Shown piece by piece: positions 54,216 through 63,212 of a stretch of DNA of 64,000 nucleotides; position 1 is the stretch's first letter, and the number at the start of each line of letters is the position of its first letter. Both the position numbers and the translations under genes were made by a program. The DNA comes from Microbacterium sp. (GTDB lineage: Bacteria > Actinomycetota > Actinomycetes > Actinomycetales > Microbacteriaceae), in NCBI GenBank assembly GCA_017306415.1, contig JAFKIL010000002.1, forward strand, positions 62,001-126,000, in the 5' to 3' direction. The notes under the pieces are model-generated. The model was given only the letters and a program-made list of their open reading frames with translations. It had not been told where the DNA came from and searched no databases.

Positions 54216-54602
54216 CTAAGGCGCGGAGAGCCCGCCGAGCCACAGCCCGAAGGATGCCGCCAGGAGCGCGCCCGCCAGCACGCCGAACGCGTTCACGAGC
54301 GTCCATCCCCACCGGCGCTGCTGCGCGAGCCGCACGGTTTCGAAGCTCGCCGTGCTGAACGTGGTGTAGCCGCCGAGGAACCCGGTCCCGAGGATGAGCC
54401 GCCACTCCGGCGGAAGCGTGTGCGCGAGCGCGAGCCCGGTCACCAGCCCGAGCAGGAACGAACCCGTGACGTTGATGATCGCCGTCCCGACCGGGAAGGC
54501 CGCGCGGACGCGACCCTTCACGAACCCGTCGACCACGAACCGGCATCCCGCTCCGACGCCGCCGGCGACGGACAGCGCGACGACCACCCAGAAGCCGGCC
54601 AT
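54216..54602 (-). CDS. crcB: Fluoride channel subunit CrcB/Fluc
   Basis: 128 aa, four membrane segments. INVTGSFLLGLVTGLALAHT (with the conserved Asn) and LGTGFLGGYTTFSTASFETV (the GGYTTFST motif, including the Phe/Thr pore track) are diagnostic of Fluc. Two CrcB genes side by side usually encode a heterodimeric, dual-topology channel that exports fluoride. The start overlaps the upstream crcB stop (TGATG). Confidence 0.95.
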   Translation of the reverse strand: MAGFWVVVALSVAGGVGAGCRFVVDGFVKGRVRAAFPVGTAIINVTGSFLLGLVTGLALAHTLPPEWRLILGTGFLGGYTTFSTASFETVRLAQQRRWGWTLVNAFGVLAGALLAASFGLWLGGLSAP

Positions 54603-55099
54603 CACACGCTCCTCACCCGAGAACGGTGGAGCGCCGCGCCCAGGGCGATGCCGGCGACGGATGCCGCCGCGCCGACGAGCACCGTCGCGAATGCGTACAG
54701 CACGCTCCCGCCGACCTGCGCCGCCTGCAGCAGCCCGTCCGTGTCGAGGGCGAACGTGCTGTAGGTCGTGAAGCCGCCGAGGACGCCGGTGCCCGCGAAC
54801 AGCCGGATCGCGCGGCGTCCGCCGTGGTCTTCACCGCGCCTCACCAGCGCCTCGAGCAGCCACCCGAGCAGGAAGGCTCCCGCGACGTTCACGGCGAAGA
54901 TGGCGACAGGGATGCCGCCCCATGCCGGAATCGCCTGCGCGATCGCGTAGCGGGCGAACGTGCCGATCGCGCCCCCGGCGACCACGAGTCCGATGGCCGT
55001 CCACCGCAGGTGCAGCGGCCGGGCAGCGACTCCGGCGACCTCCTCGACCTCGATGTCGGGGTCGAGGGGCAGTTCCCCCTCGGGTTCGGCGTCGGTCAT
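54602..55099 (-). CDS. crcB: Fluoride channel subunit CrcB/Fluc with N-terminal extension
   Basis: 165 aa from ATG 55099. An acidic tail of about 40 residues (EGELPLDPDIEVEEVAGVAA) precedes four membrane helices. VNVAGAFLLGWLLEALVRRG and GTGVLGGFTTYSTFALDTDG are the Fluc motifs. It partners the next crcB product as an antiparallel heterodimer. GGAGGG lies 10 bases upstream, just after the riboswitch-like leader, so fluoride control of both genes is expected. Confidence 0.93.
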   Translation of the reverse strand: MTDAEPEGELPLDPDIEVEEVAGVAARPLHLRWTAIGLVVAGGAIGTFARYAIAQAIPAWGGIPVAIFAVNVAGAFLLGWLLEALVRRGEDHGGRRAIRLFAGTGVLGGFTTYSTFALDTDGLLQAAQVGGSVLYAFATVLVGAAASVAGIALGAALHRSRVRSV

Positions 55100-55144
55100 G
55101 GGCTCCCATCCCTCCTCGTCGCGCGTGGGCACGGACAATCGGCG

Positions 55145-55200
55145 AGACAGGGACTGTTGTCGGCGACGCCGAGGTTGTTCACGGTGAGCCCCACCACCGC
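55145..55200 (-). ncRNA. Fluoride riboswitch (crcB motif)
   Basis: On the minus strand, GGTG (55198-55195) pairs with CACC (55186-55183) around the 8-base loop GTGGGGCT. That loop can pair as a pseudoknot with AGTCCC downstream (one G-U). Between them are GTGAACAACC and the hairpin TCGGC-GTC-GCCGA. Length, stem order and pseudoknot match the crcB motif; one usually conserved loop A is G here. It lies 46 bases before the first crcB start. Confidence 0.75.
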
Positions 55201-55264
55201 CGGACCGGGGTCCGGTGACCAGTCTGCCAGACGCCCGCGCCCCCGGCCTGCCGGACCGCCCGGT

Positions 55265-56194
55265 TCAGGCCACCGGCTCCGCGAACGGCTCGTCGGGGCG
55301 GGCGTCGCGGTCGCCGCGGGACCGGGTCGCGGCATCCGCGCGCGCAGCGGCACGTACGGCGCCGATGCTCGCGAGGATCACCAGCGCGATGCCCACGACC
55401 TCGAGCCACGACAGCCGCTGGTGGAGGATCAGGAGTCCGGCGATCGACGCCGTCGCCGGCGAGAGGCTCATCAGGATGGCGAAGGCGGATGCCGCGAGCC
55501 GCCGCAGCGCGATGAGCTCCAGCGCGTACGGGATCGTGCTGGACAGGACCGCGACCGCCGCGCCCAGCCCGAGCACCTCGGGGCGGAAGAGCGCCGCTCC
55601 CCCCGCCGCAATGCCGACCGGGAGCGACAGGACGGCTCCCGCCGCCATCGCGAGCGCGAGGCCGTCGAGCCGCGGGAACGCGCGCCCCACGCGGGCGGAC
55701 GACAGGATGTACAGCGCCCACGTCGCCGCCGCGCCGAGGGCGAACAGGACGCCGAGGGGGTCGAGCCGGTCCCATCCGCCGCCCCCCAGCGCGAGGACGC
55801 CCGCGAACGCGAGCAGTGCCCACAGCCACGCCGAGGCGCGCCTGCTCGCGAGGATGGAGAGCACGAGCGGCCCGAGCACCTCGATCGTCACCGTCACCCC
55901 GAGCGGCAGTCGCGAGAGGGCGAGGTAGAACAGCCCGTTCATGAGGGCGAGCGTCGCGCCGAACCCCAGCACCGCCAGCCAGTTGGCGCGGCCGTGTCCG
56001 CGGAGGGAGGGGCGCGCGATCACCAGGAGCACGATCGCCGAGAAGACCAGGCGCAGCATGACCATGCCCAGCGGACCGGTCTGCGGGAAGAGGACCACGG
56101 CGACCGACGCGCCGACCTCCTGACACGCCATCCCGACCACGATGAACAGGACGGCCGTGGTCGCGCCGCGGGCCCCCGGGGGCGATGCGCTCAC
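55265..56194 (-). CDS. EamA/RhtA-like exporter
   Basis: 309 aa from GTG 56194, overlapping the stop of the upstream lipoprotein gene by 4 bases. Ten hydrophobic segments in two EamA repeats: GATTAVLFIVVGMACQEVGA, FGATLALMNGLFYLALSRLP and VLSSTIPYALELIALRRLAA, the last typical of RhtA (threonine/homoserine exporter). It probably exports amino acids or related metabolites through the inner membrane. Confidence 0.87.
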   Translation of the reverse strand: MSASPPGARGATTAVLFIVVGMACQEVGASVAVVLFPQTGPLGMVMLRLVFSAIVLLVIARPSLRGHGRANWLAVLGFGATLALMNGLFYLALSRLPLGVTVTIEVLGPLVLSILASRRASAWLWALLAFAGVLALGGGGWDRLDPLGVLFALGAAATWALYILSSARVGRAFPRLDGLALAMAAGAVLSLPVGIAAGGAALFRPEVLGLGAAVAVLSSTIPYALELIALRRLAASAFAILMSLSPATASIAGLLILHQRLSWLEVVGIALVILASIGAVRAAARADAATRSRGDRDARPDEPFAEPVA

Positions 56195-57468
56195 TTGCAG
56201 ATCGCTCGGGCGGCGATCGCCTGGTGATACGTCTCCGGCGTCCACGGCATGCCCGAGGCGGGCGTCTTCTGGCCCTTCGCCGGCGCGGCCTTGGAGGCGA
56301 TGGCGGCGAGCTCCCAGGCCAGGTAGAGCGCCGTGGTCGCGCCCGCCGAGGAGTTGTTGAGCACGACGGCGACCGTGAGCCCCGATACCGGATCGGAGAA
56401 GGCGGCCGTCAGATACCCCGGGATCTCCCCGTACTGCCCGACGAGCGGGCCCGCCATGATCGCGCCGCCGCCCGCCGTGAACCACGACGGCGCCCCCTTG
56501 TAGACGGGCAGGCCGTTCACGAAGCGCTTCTTGTCGTGGATGAGCGCACCGCTCGCGAGCGCGCGCACATACGTCCCGACGTCGTCGATGTCGGACACGA
56601 CGCCGGAGTCGGCCGAGCCGATCGACGCCGAGAGGTCGGTGATGTCGGTCGGGTTCTTGCAGTCCAGCGCGCCCTTGGCGTCCTTCGGCGTGTAATAGCC
56701 GCCGAGGGCCGTGGACGCTCCGACCACCGGCGCCCCCGGACTGTCGCCCGGCAACGCCGTGGCGTGCAGCCCCAGCGGGGAGGTCACATAGTGGCTCACG
56801 AGGCTCGCGAGCGTCTTGCCGGTCGCGCGCTCCAGGGCGATGCCGAGCAGCACGTAGCCCGCATCGGAATCGCTCCACGCGAGTCCGGGGGTCACGCCGT
56901 CCTTCATCTTGCCGAGGCCGTAGCTGACCAGCTCCTCGGGGTTCCATTCGCGGTCCGGGTTGCTCAGCCACGAGGCGCGGAGCTGCGCGCCGTAGGAGCC
57001 GATCCCGGATGTGCCGTCGCAGAGGTCTTCCAGCGTGACGTCCTTCAGCTTGGGCATCCCCCCGACGTACCGCGTGACGCTGTCGTCGAGTTGCACCGTC
57101 CCCTGCGCCGCGAGCGACATCAGCACATCGCACGTCATCGGACGCGTGATCGTGCTCGCCCGGAAGGTCATGTCGGTCGACACCGGGGTCTTCCCGCCCG
57201 GAGAGGTCGTGCCGAGGCCGTCGACCCAGCTGCCGCTCCAGGGCGCCCAGACGCCCACGATCGCACCCGAGGCGCCGCTGGCGGCCATGGCGTCGGTGAC
57301 GGCGGACGTCAGGTCCTTCACGGTGGACGACGGCAGCTTCGCCGTCGGGAGGGCCGGCAGCGCGACGGTCGCCGGTCCGCCGACCGAGCACCCGGAGACC
57401 ACGAGGACGACAGCCAGCGCCGTGGCGAGCGCGGACACGGCCTTCGCCAGACCCGATCGGATCCGCAT
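56191..57468 (-). CDS. Lipoprotein of the serine beta-lactamase/DD-peptidase fold with altered active site
   Basis: 425 aa from ATG 57468 (a second ATG at 57471 is adjacent), with a run of G upstream. The signal peptide ends VVLVVSGC (Cys 27). The fold is recognisable: MTFRASTITRPMTCDVLMSL, LCDGTSGIGSYG, SDSDAGYVLLGIALERATGK, FTAGGGAIMAGPLVGQYGEI. Where the family has SxxK, this protein has T-I-T-R (about residue 107), so both nucleophilic Ser and general-base Lys are replaced. It may be a binding or regulatory pseudoenzyme. Coupled to the EamA exporter gene by a 4-base overlap. Confidence 0.82.
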   Translation of the reverse strand: MRIRSGLAKAVSALATALAVVLVVSGCSVGGPATVALPALPTAKLPSSTVKDLTSAVTDAMAASGASGAIVGVWAPWSGSWVDGLGTTSPGGKTPVSTDMTFRASTITRPMTCDVLMSLAAQGTVQLDDSVTRYVGGMPKLKDVTLEDLCDGTSGIGSYGAQLRASWLSNPDREWNPEELVSYGLGKMKDGVTPGLAWSDSDAGYVLLGIALERATGKTLASLVSHYVTSPLGLHATALPGDSPGAPVVGASTALGGYYTPKDAKGALDCKNPTDITDLSASIGSADSGVVSDIDDVGTYVRALASGALIHDKKRFVNGLPVYKGAPSWFTAGGGAIMAGPLVGQYGEIPGYLTAAFSDPVSGLTVAVVLNNSSAGATTALYLAWELAAIASKAAPAKGQKTPASGMPWTPETYHQAIAARAICK

Positions 57469-57546
57469 CATCACCCCCCGATGGTTCTGCACACAGCATT
57501 CAAACACACGCCGCTCGACGTTCCCTGCGCTCCGTACGCTGGGGGG

Positions 57547-57855
57547 ATGCCGCACACGTTCGACGCCGAGACCCTCGCCGGGGTGCTCGGCCACATGAAT
57601 CGAGACCACGCCGCGGACAATCTGCTGATCGTGCGCGCGTTCTCCGATCCGGAGCTGGTCGGGGCCACGATGACCGGGTTCGACGGCGACGGCGGCGTCT
57701 GGTCCGCCCGCCGCGTGGACGGCTCAGACGTCGAGGTCCGCGTCCCGTGGCCGGGCGGCGAGATCGCCGAACGCCCCGCCGTGCGGCGTGCGGTCGTCGC
57801 GCTGTACGACGCGGCGTGTGCGCGGCTGGGCGTCGAGCCTCGCCCGCACTCGTAG
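57547..57855 (+). CDS. DUF2470 (HugZ C-terminal-like) protein
   Basis: 102 aa. LAGVLGHMNRDHAADNLLIV (residues 10-29) with the HMNxDHxDxL-type motif is diagnostic of DUF2470, the C-terminal part of the heme-utilisation proteins HugZ/HutZ. TACGCT (57535-57540) ends 6 bases before the ATG. It lies directly upstream of heme oxygenase, supporting a role in heme or iron handling. Confidence 0.88.
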   Translation: MPHTFDAETLAGVLGHMNRDHAADNLLIVRAFSDPELVGATMTGFDGDGGVWSARRVDGSDVEVRVPWPGGEIAERPAVRRAVVALYDAACARLGVEPRPHS

Positions 57856-57866
57856 GGAATATTCAC

Positions 57867-57885
57867 TTAGGCTCGCCTTACCTTG
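57867..57885. promoter_or_regulatory. DtxR/IdeR iron box upstream of heme oxygenase
   Basis: TTAGGCTCGCCTTACCTTG matches the DtxR consensus at 14 of 19 positions, including the TTAGG half. It lies just before the -10 TACAGT (57889-57894), so Fe-loaded repressor would block the heme oxygenase promoter. Iron starvation would derepress it. Confidence 0.78.
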
Positions 57886-57900
57886 AGCTACAGTGAAGGT

Positions 57901-58554
57901 ATGACCGAGCCGATCCCGTTCTCGTCCGCACTCCGGACGCGCTCCAGCGACGCCCACTCCGGGAGCGAGGGGGCGGGGTTCATGGCCGACCTCATCAAAG
58001 GCGACGGCACCCGCGACGACTACATCGCCCTCGTGGCGCAGCACTGGTTCGTGTACGAGGCCCTCGAGGACGCCGCCGCCCGGATGCGCCGCGACCCCGT
58101 GGCATCCGTCTTCATCTCCGACAAGCTCACGCGCCTGCCCGCGCTGGAGGCGGACCTGGAGTTCCTGATCGGCCCCGGCTGGCGCGAGACCATCCGCCCC
58201 CTGCCGACCACGCAGCGCTACGTGGACCGCATCCGCAGGGTCGGTGCGACATGGCCCGGCGGTTTCGTCGCGCATCACTACACGCGATACCTCGGCGACC
58301 TGTCCGGCGGCCAGTTCATCGGCAGGCTCATGCAGAAGCGCTTCGGCTTCGACACGAACGGGATCGGCTTCTACCTCTTCGCCGACATCGCAGACCCGAA
58401 GTCCTTCAAGGACGTCTACCGCGAGCAGCTCGACGCCGCACCGTGGGACGACGCGGAGAAGGAGCGGGTGATCGAAGAGGTCCTCCTCGCGTACCGCTTC
58501 AACACCGAGCTGTTCGAGGACCTCGCACGGGCGAAGTCGGAGGCCATCGCGTAG
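57901..58554 (+). CDS. hmuO: Heme oxygenase (biliverdin-producing)
   Basis: 217 aa from ATG 57901; TACAGT lies 6 bases upstream (leaderless). RTRSSDAHSGSEGAGFMADL carries the proximal heme-ligand His (about residue 20), and YTRYLGDLSGGQFIGRLMQK is the distal helix with its flexible Gly pair. Both match HmuO of Corynebacterium. The enzyme opens heme to biliverdin, CO and Fe2+. The iron box and adjacent DUF2470 gene define a heme-iron acquisition unit. Confidence 0.95.
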   Translation: MTEPIPFSSALRTRSSDAHSGSEGAGFMADLIKGDGTRDDYIALVAQHWFVYEALEDAAARMRRDPVASVFISDKLTRLPALEADLEFLIGPGWRETIRPLPTTQRYVDRIRRVGATWPGGFVAHHYTRYLGDLSGGQFIGRLMQKRFGFDTNGIGFYLFADIADPKSFKDVYREQLDAAPWDDAEKERVIEEVLLAYRFNTELFEDLARAKSEAIA

Positions 58555-58568
58555 CGCCGGGTGCCGGA

Positions 58569-59927
58569 TCAGGATGCCGCGGCGCGGACCCCGGCCATGA
58601 AGCGCTGCACGTCCGGGTCCACGCGGATGTCGCTCGGACGCAGCGGCCGCGAGAGGTAGAGGCCGTCGAGCGCCGTGAGACGCGACAGCGCGACATACGT
58701 CTGCCCGGGCGCGAACGCGCCGGAGCCGAGGTCGACGATCGCGCGATCGTACGTCTTGCCCTGCGACTTGTGGATGGTGACCGCCCACGCGAGCCGCAGC
58801 GGGAACTGCGTGAACTCCGCCACGATCTCGCGTGAGAGGGCCTTCGAACCCGGGTCGTAGGCGTAGCGGAACCTCTCCCACACGGCCGGCTCCACGTCGT
58901 GCTCCTCGCCGTCCACCTCGACCCTGACGCTGTCTCCCGCGATGCGCGTCACGGTCCCGATCGTGCCGTTCACCCATCGCGGCGGCTCCCCGAAGGTGCC
59001 GGTGTCGTTGCGCAGGAACATGACCTGGGCCCCGATCTTGAGCTTGAGCTCGACGTCGGCGGGATAGGAGGCGTCCCCGCGCCCGAAATCGCCGTTGATC
59101 TCCGCGTTGGCGGTCTGCTCGCGCCCGACGAGCTCGGCCAGGTGCCGGCGGTTGATGCTGTTGACGATGTCGTTGCGGGTCGCCAGCGTGATGATCGGAT
59201 GCTCGCCGTCGGCCGGGTCCGGGGGCGTGCGCGCGCCGGTGTCGTTGAGGATCTGGGCGATGTCCGCCGTCACCCGTCCGTAGCGCACCGCGTTGAGCAT
59301 CGCCTTGAAGGCGGGATCGGACTGGCGGTGGATGTCGACGAGCTCGCGGATGTTCAGCCCGGCGCCGTACGAGCCGACGTCCATGAGCCCGTCGCCGCCG
59401 ACCTCCCCCACCCACACCTTCGCGTCGAAGAACCAGAACGACCGGTAGTGGTCGTCGATGTAGCGCAGCTCGTCGCCGCGGGGAGGCACCGGGGCGAGCT
59501 GGTAGGGGTCGCCGAACATCACGACCTGCACACCGCCGAACGGCTCCGCCCGGCGGCCGCGGGCCTGCCGCAGGGAGCGGTCGATCCCGTCCATGAGATC
59601 GGCGTTCACCATGGAGATCTCGTCGATCACGAGCGTGTCGATCGCGTTGAGGATCTTGCGCGTGGCATCCGACTGGTCGATCGGTCCGTTCGCGATCAGC
59701 CCGATCGGCAGGCGGAAGAGCGAGTGGATCGTCTGGCCCTCGACGTTCAGGGCGGCGACGCCGGTGGGGGCGCACACCGCGATCTGCTTCGACGTGTTCC
59801 AGGCCAGGTGCTGCAGGAGTGTCGACTTCCCGGTGCCGGCGCGTCCGGTGACGAACACGTGCTCACGGGTGTCCTCGATGAGACGGAACAGCGCGTCCTG
59901 CTCCGTGGAGAGGGCGGGCGTGCTCAT
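58569..59927 (-). CDS. PIF1/RecD2-like AAA superfamily I helicase
   Basis: 452 aa from ATG 59927, because TACCAT ends 7 bases upstream; ATG 59936 is possible. Walker A in HVFVTGRAGTGKSTLLQHLA (about residue 30), Walker B IDTLVIDEISMVNADLMDGI, sensor GGVQVVMFGDPYQLAPVPPR, and the C-terminal helicase motifs AVTIHKSQGKTYDRAIVDLG and FAPGQTYVALSRLTALDGLY are intact. It is a compact Pif1-type 5'-3' helicase, possibly for G-quadruplex or replication-conflict resolution (inference). No accessory domains. Confidence 0.9.
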   Translation of the reverse strand: MSTPALSTEQDALFRLIEDTREHVFVTGRAGTGKSTLLQHLAWNTSKQIAVCAPTGVAALNVEGQTIHSLFRLPIGLIANGPIDQSDATRKILNAIDTLVIDEISMVNADLMDGIDRSLRQARGRRAEPFGGVQVVMFGDPYQLAPVPPRGDELRYIDDHYRSFWFFDAKVWVGEVGGDGLMDVGSYGAGLNIRELVDIHRQSDPAFKAMLNAVRYGRVTADIAQILNDTGARTPPDPADGEHPIITLATRNDIVNSINRRHLAELVGREQTANAEINGDFGRGDASYPADVELKLKIGAQVMFLRNDTGTFGEPPRWVNGTIGTVTRIAGDSVRVEVDGEEHDVEPAVWERFRYAYDPGSKALSREIVAEFTQFPLRLAWAVTIHKSQGKTYDRAIVDLGSGAFAPGQTYVALSRLTALDGLYLSRPLRPSDIRVDPDVQRFMAGVRAAAS

Positions 59928-60015
59928 CCTCCCCATGGTAAGCGCGCGGCGATCGGTTACGTCGGGTTGCCGGGCTCCCCGCGTCGTCCCAGCCTGGGCT
60001 TCCTAGACTGGACCC

Positions 60016-61125
60016 GTGGACCAAGGGGCGGTGGACACGGAGCCGGCGGCGTACGCGCCGGCGACCGATGGCGCGCCCGCCGCGTCCCCTCGCACTCCCC
60101 GCCTCGGGCGCGACCTCGTGGTCATCGGGCTGATCTGCGCCGCGCTCCTCGCCGGAGTCGCGGTCGGCGGCGTCTTCCTCTACCGCTCGCTGTACAGCCC
60201 GACCGCGTTCGTCGGGCGGTATCTCGCGCTGCTCGGAGAAGGCCGCGCGGCGGATGCGCTGCAGGTGCCTGGCGTCGGCATCGATCGCTCCGAGCTGGGC
60301 GACGCGAGCCTGCCGCGCAACGCCTCGGATGCACTCCTGCGCCAGGCGGCGCTCGCACCGCTGACCGATGTCGCGGCGGTCTCGGAGGTGGCGAAGGACG
60401 GCGTCGTCGAAGTGACGATGAGCTATCGCGCCGGGACCCACCGGGGGACGTCGACGTTCCTCGTGCGCCAGCACGGGTGGATCGGCGTCGTCCCCTCCTG
60501 GCGGTTCGCCCGCAGTCCGCTGGCGGTGCTGGATCTGACCGTCCACGGCTCCATGTCGTTCCAGGTCAACGGCTTCGCGATCGACAAGCGGCAGGTGTCT
60601 CCGGACGGGGCGAAGGCCGACCCCGCCGCGGATGTGCCCCTCCTCGTCTTCTCCCCCGGCCTGTACTCCGTGCGCGTCGACACGGCGATCGCCAGCTCGC
60701 CCGGCGTCGCCGTGCTGTCGGATGCCCCGATGAAGAGCATCCGCACCTCCGTGCAGGCCACCCCGACCTCCGCGTTCGTGAAGGTCGTCCAGCAGCGTGT
60801 CCACGAATTCCTCGCCCAGTGCGCCACCCAGCAGGTGCTGCAGCCCACGGGCTGTCCGTTCGGCTACGTCGTCGACAACCGCATCGAGGCCCCGCCGACG
60901 TGGTCCATCGCGAAGCAGCCGACGGTGGCGCTGCAGCCCGACGGAGAGGGGTGGCGGATCGCGCCGGCGGCCGGCACCGCGCACATCGTGGTCGACATCC
61001 GTTCGATCTACGACGGCTCGCTGAGACACGTGGATGAGGACGTCCCGTTCGACATCGCCGGCTCGATCGACGTCGGGCCCGATGGCACGGCGTCGATCCG
61101 CGTCACCTCACCCGACTTCGACTGA
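60016..61125 (+). CDS. Membrane-anchored protein of unknown function
   Basis: 369 aa from GTG 60016; TAGACT (60004-60009) ends 6 bases upstream (leaderless). A Pro/Ala-rich tail of about 30 residues precedes one transmembrane helix (DLVVIGLICAALLAGVAVGG, about 33-58). The large outer domain has repeated beta-rich stretches with a pair of cysteines (AQCATQQVLQPTGCPFGYVV). It resembles other actinobacterial extracytoplasmic proteins of unknown role, but I cannot name a family. Convergent with the CopD-CtaG gene, 4 bases away. Confidence 0.72.
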   Translation: MDQGAVDTEPAAYAPATDGAPAASPRTPRLGRDLVVIGLICAALLAGVAVGGVFLYRSLYSPTAFVGRYLALLGEGRAADALQVPGVGIDRSELGDASLPRNASDALLRQAALAPLTDVAAVSEVAKDGVVEVTMSYRAGTHRGTSTFLVRQHGWIGVVPSWRFARSPLAVLDLTVHGSMSFQVNGFAIDKRQVSPDGAKADPAADVPLLVFSPGLYSVRVDTAIASSPGVAVLSDAPMKSIRTSVQATPTSAFVKVVQQRVHEFLAQCATQQVLQPTGCPFGYVVDNRIEAPPTWSIAKQPTVALQPDGEGWRIAPAAGTAHIVVDIRSIYDGSLRHVDEDVPFDIAGSIDVGPDGTASIRVTSPDFD

Positions 61126-61129
61126 CGGA

Positions 61130-63106
61130 TCAGCGCCGCGCGCGGGCATCGCGCTCGGCGAGCGCGGCCAGGCGGGCGTTGTAGTCGTCGAGCTCGGTGT
61201 CGCCCGAGCGGTCGACCGCCCGGTCGCGACGGCGCTGCGCGCGCTCGTCGTTCCGGCTCCACTGGATCGCGACGGTGATGGCGAGGATGAGCGTCGGGAT
61301 CTCGCCGATCGACCACGCCGCGCCGCCGCCGACGTACTGGTCCTGGAGCGGTGTCGCCCCCCACGTGCGCCCCATCGAACCGAACCACTCCGCGACGAAC
61401 AGGCCGGACTGCATCATGATCGCGATGCCGAAGAACGCGTGGATCGCCATCACGGCGATCAGCGTGATCAGCCGGCCGGGGTAGGGCAGCCGGTAGGGCA
61501 CCGGGTCGATGCCGACGAGCGACTGCACGAAGAGGTAGCCGGTGATGAGGAAGTGCACCGTCATCCACTCGTGACCGAGGTGGTCGTACAGGGACCACCG
61601 GAAGAGGTCGGTGTAGTAGAACACCCACAGCGAGCCGACGAACAGCCCGGCCGCGACGAACGGGTTGGTGACGACGCGCGCGAAGGGGGTGTGCACCGCC
61701 CACAGCACCCATTCGCGTCCGCCGCGCGTCCCGTCTCCGCGCTTCGCGACCGCGCGTGCGATGAGGGTCACCGGCGACCCGGGGACGAGGAGGAGCGGGA
61801 TGGCCATCGTCAGCAGCATGTGACCGACCATGTGGACGCTGAACAGGTAGTCGCTGTAGGCATTCACCGGCCCGCAGGTCACCCAGAAGAGCAGCAGGAT
61901 GCCGAGGATCCAGAGGATCGTGCGATACACGGGCCACGCGTCGCCGCGCCGGCGGAGCCTGCGGACGCCGGCGAGGTAGAAGAAGATCGCGAAGGCGCAC
62001 ACGAACAGCCACAGCAGGTCGATGTTCCACTCGGTGAACCACCGCGCGATCGTGAGCTCGGGGGGCAGCGGCGAACTCGTGAGGATCTCGGCCGGGGTCT
62101 GCACGTCCGGGAGCTGCTCGACGTTCGGCGGTGCGGTGCGGGCGAGGGCGGCGGCCGCACCGCTCGCGATGCCCATGAAGGCGAGCTCGAGCGTCACCAG
62201 CCACCAGAAGCGACGGGATGCGTCATCCTCGCGCAGTCGCGCGATCAGCCGCGTGCGGTAGACCGCGCCCAGGAACCCGATGACGAGGAGCGCCACCACC
62301 TTGACCAGCAGGATCGTGCCGTAGGCCGAGTCGAGGCCGGACCACCCGCCGAGCCCGACGGCCGCGCGCACCGTGCCGGAGACGGCGACCACGACGAACG
62401 CGACGAGCGCGATCGTCGAGTAGCGCGAGAGGACGTCGGCCATTGCGCGACGCTTCATCGCCGGGCGGATGAAGACCATCAGCACGAGCCCGCCGAGCCA
62501 GACCGCGGCACCCAGCATGTGCAGGATCAGCGACGTGGTCGCGACGTTGTGCGTGGAGAGCTCGCCGGAGTGGCCCTGGGTGCCCATCGGCACGAGCGTC
62601 GCGAGCGCGAGGAGCGCGACGAACAGGGTGGCGGTCCAGCTGCGGACCGCGAAGGCGAGCACCGTGAGCGCTGCGCCGGCGATCGTCGTGATGAGCCACG
62701 TGCGCCCGGCCTCGGTCTGCACGAGCCACTGGCCGAGCTGGGCGCCGAAGGTGCTGTCGAGGCTGGGCTTCGCCGCCGAGAAGTCGAGGTAACCGAGGTA
62801 GCCGACCAGCGCGCTGGCGATCGTGAAGACCGCGGCCGAGATGGATGCCGCGGTGAGGGCGATCTCGAAGGGCTTGTCGCCGGATCGCAGGGCGAAGAGG
62901 GCGGCGACGAGCGTTCCGCACATACCCGCGGCCGACAGGTTGACGACCATCGTCGCGATCGGGAGTCCCCACCGGACCACCGCTCCCGGGTCGGCGAGCT
63001 CGAGCGGTGCAGCGCCGCCGCCGAATGCGAGGGCCCACACGATCGCCGCGAGCGCTGCCGCCAGCAGGATCGCCGGTCCGGCGACACGCAGCGCTCGGGA
63101 GTTCAC
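61130..63106 (-). CDS. CopD-CtaG fusion membrane protein (copper import / cytochrome oxidase assembly)
   Basis: 658 aa from GTG 63106; TAGGCT ends 6 bases upstream (leaderless). The N-terminal half (about 1-320) is CopD-like, with NVATTSLILHMLGAAVWLGG carrying the conserved His. The C-terminal half (about 350-625) is caa3_CtaG, with FSVHMVGHMLLTMAIPLLLV and DHLGHEWMTVHFLITGYLFV. Around 14 or more membrane helices are present. The fusion, common in actinobacteria, probably brings copper across the membrane and delivers it to cytochrome c oxidase. Confidence 0.92.
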   Translation of the reverse strand: MNSRALRVAGPAILLAAALAAIVWALAFGGGAAPLELADPGAVVRWGLPIATMVVNLSAAGMCGTLVAALFALRSGDKPFEIALTAASISAAVFTIASALVGYLGYLDFSAAKPSLDSTFGAQLGQWLVQTEAGRTWLITTIAGAALTVLAFAVRSWTATLFVALLALATLVPMGTQGHSGELSTHNVATTSLILHMLGAAVWLGGLVLMVFIRPAMKRRAMADVLSRYSTIALVAFVVVAVSGTVRAAVGLGGWSGLDSAYGTILLVKVVALLVIGFLGAVYRTRLIARLREDDASRRFWWLVTLELAFMGIASGAAAALARTAPPNVEQLPDVQTPAEILTSSPLPPELTIARWFTEWNIDLLWLFVCAFAIFFYLAGVRRLRRRGDAWPVYRTILWILGILLLFWVTCGPVNAYSDYLFSVHMVGHMLLTMAIPLLLVPGSPVTLIARAVAKRGDGTRGGREWVLWAVHTPFARVVTNPFVAAGLFVGSLWVFYYTDLFRWSLYDHLGHEWMTVHFLITGYLFVQSLVGIDPVPYRLPYPGRLITLIAVMAIHAFFGIAIMMQSGLFVAEWFGSMGRTWGATPLQDQYVGGGAAWSIGEIPTLILAITVAIQWSRNDERAQRRRDRAVDRSGDTELDDYNARLAALAERDARARR

Positions 63107-63212
63107 TCCCCCAGCCTAGGCGCGCCACGCGGGGCGTCCGCCCTCAGATCGGCGCCGCGAACGCCGAAGGGGGGACGCCGCGGTCGCAGCATCCCCCCTC
63201 GACGATGTGGTC

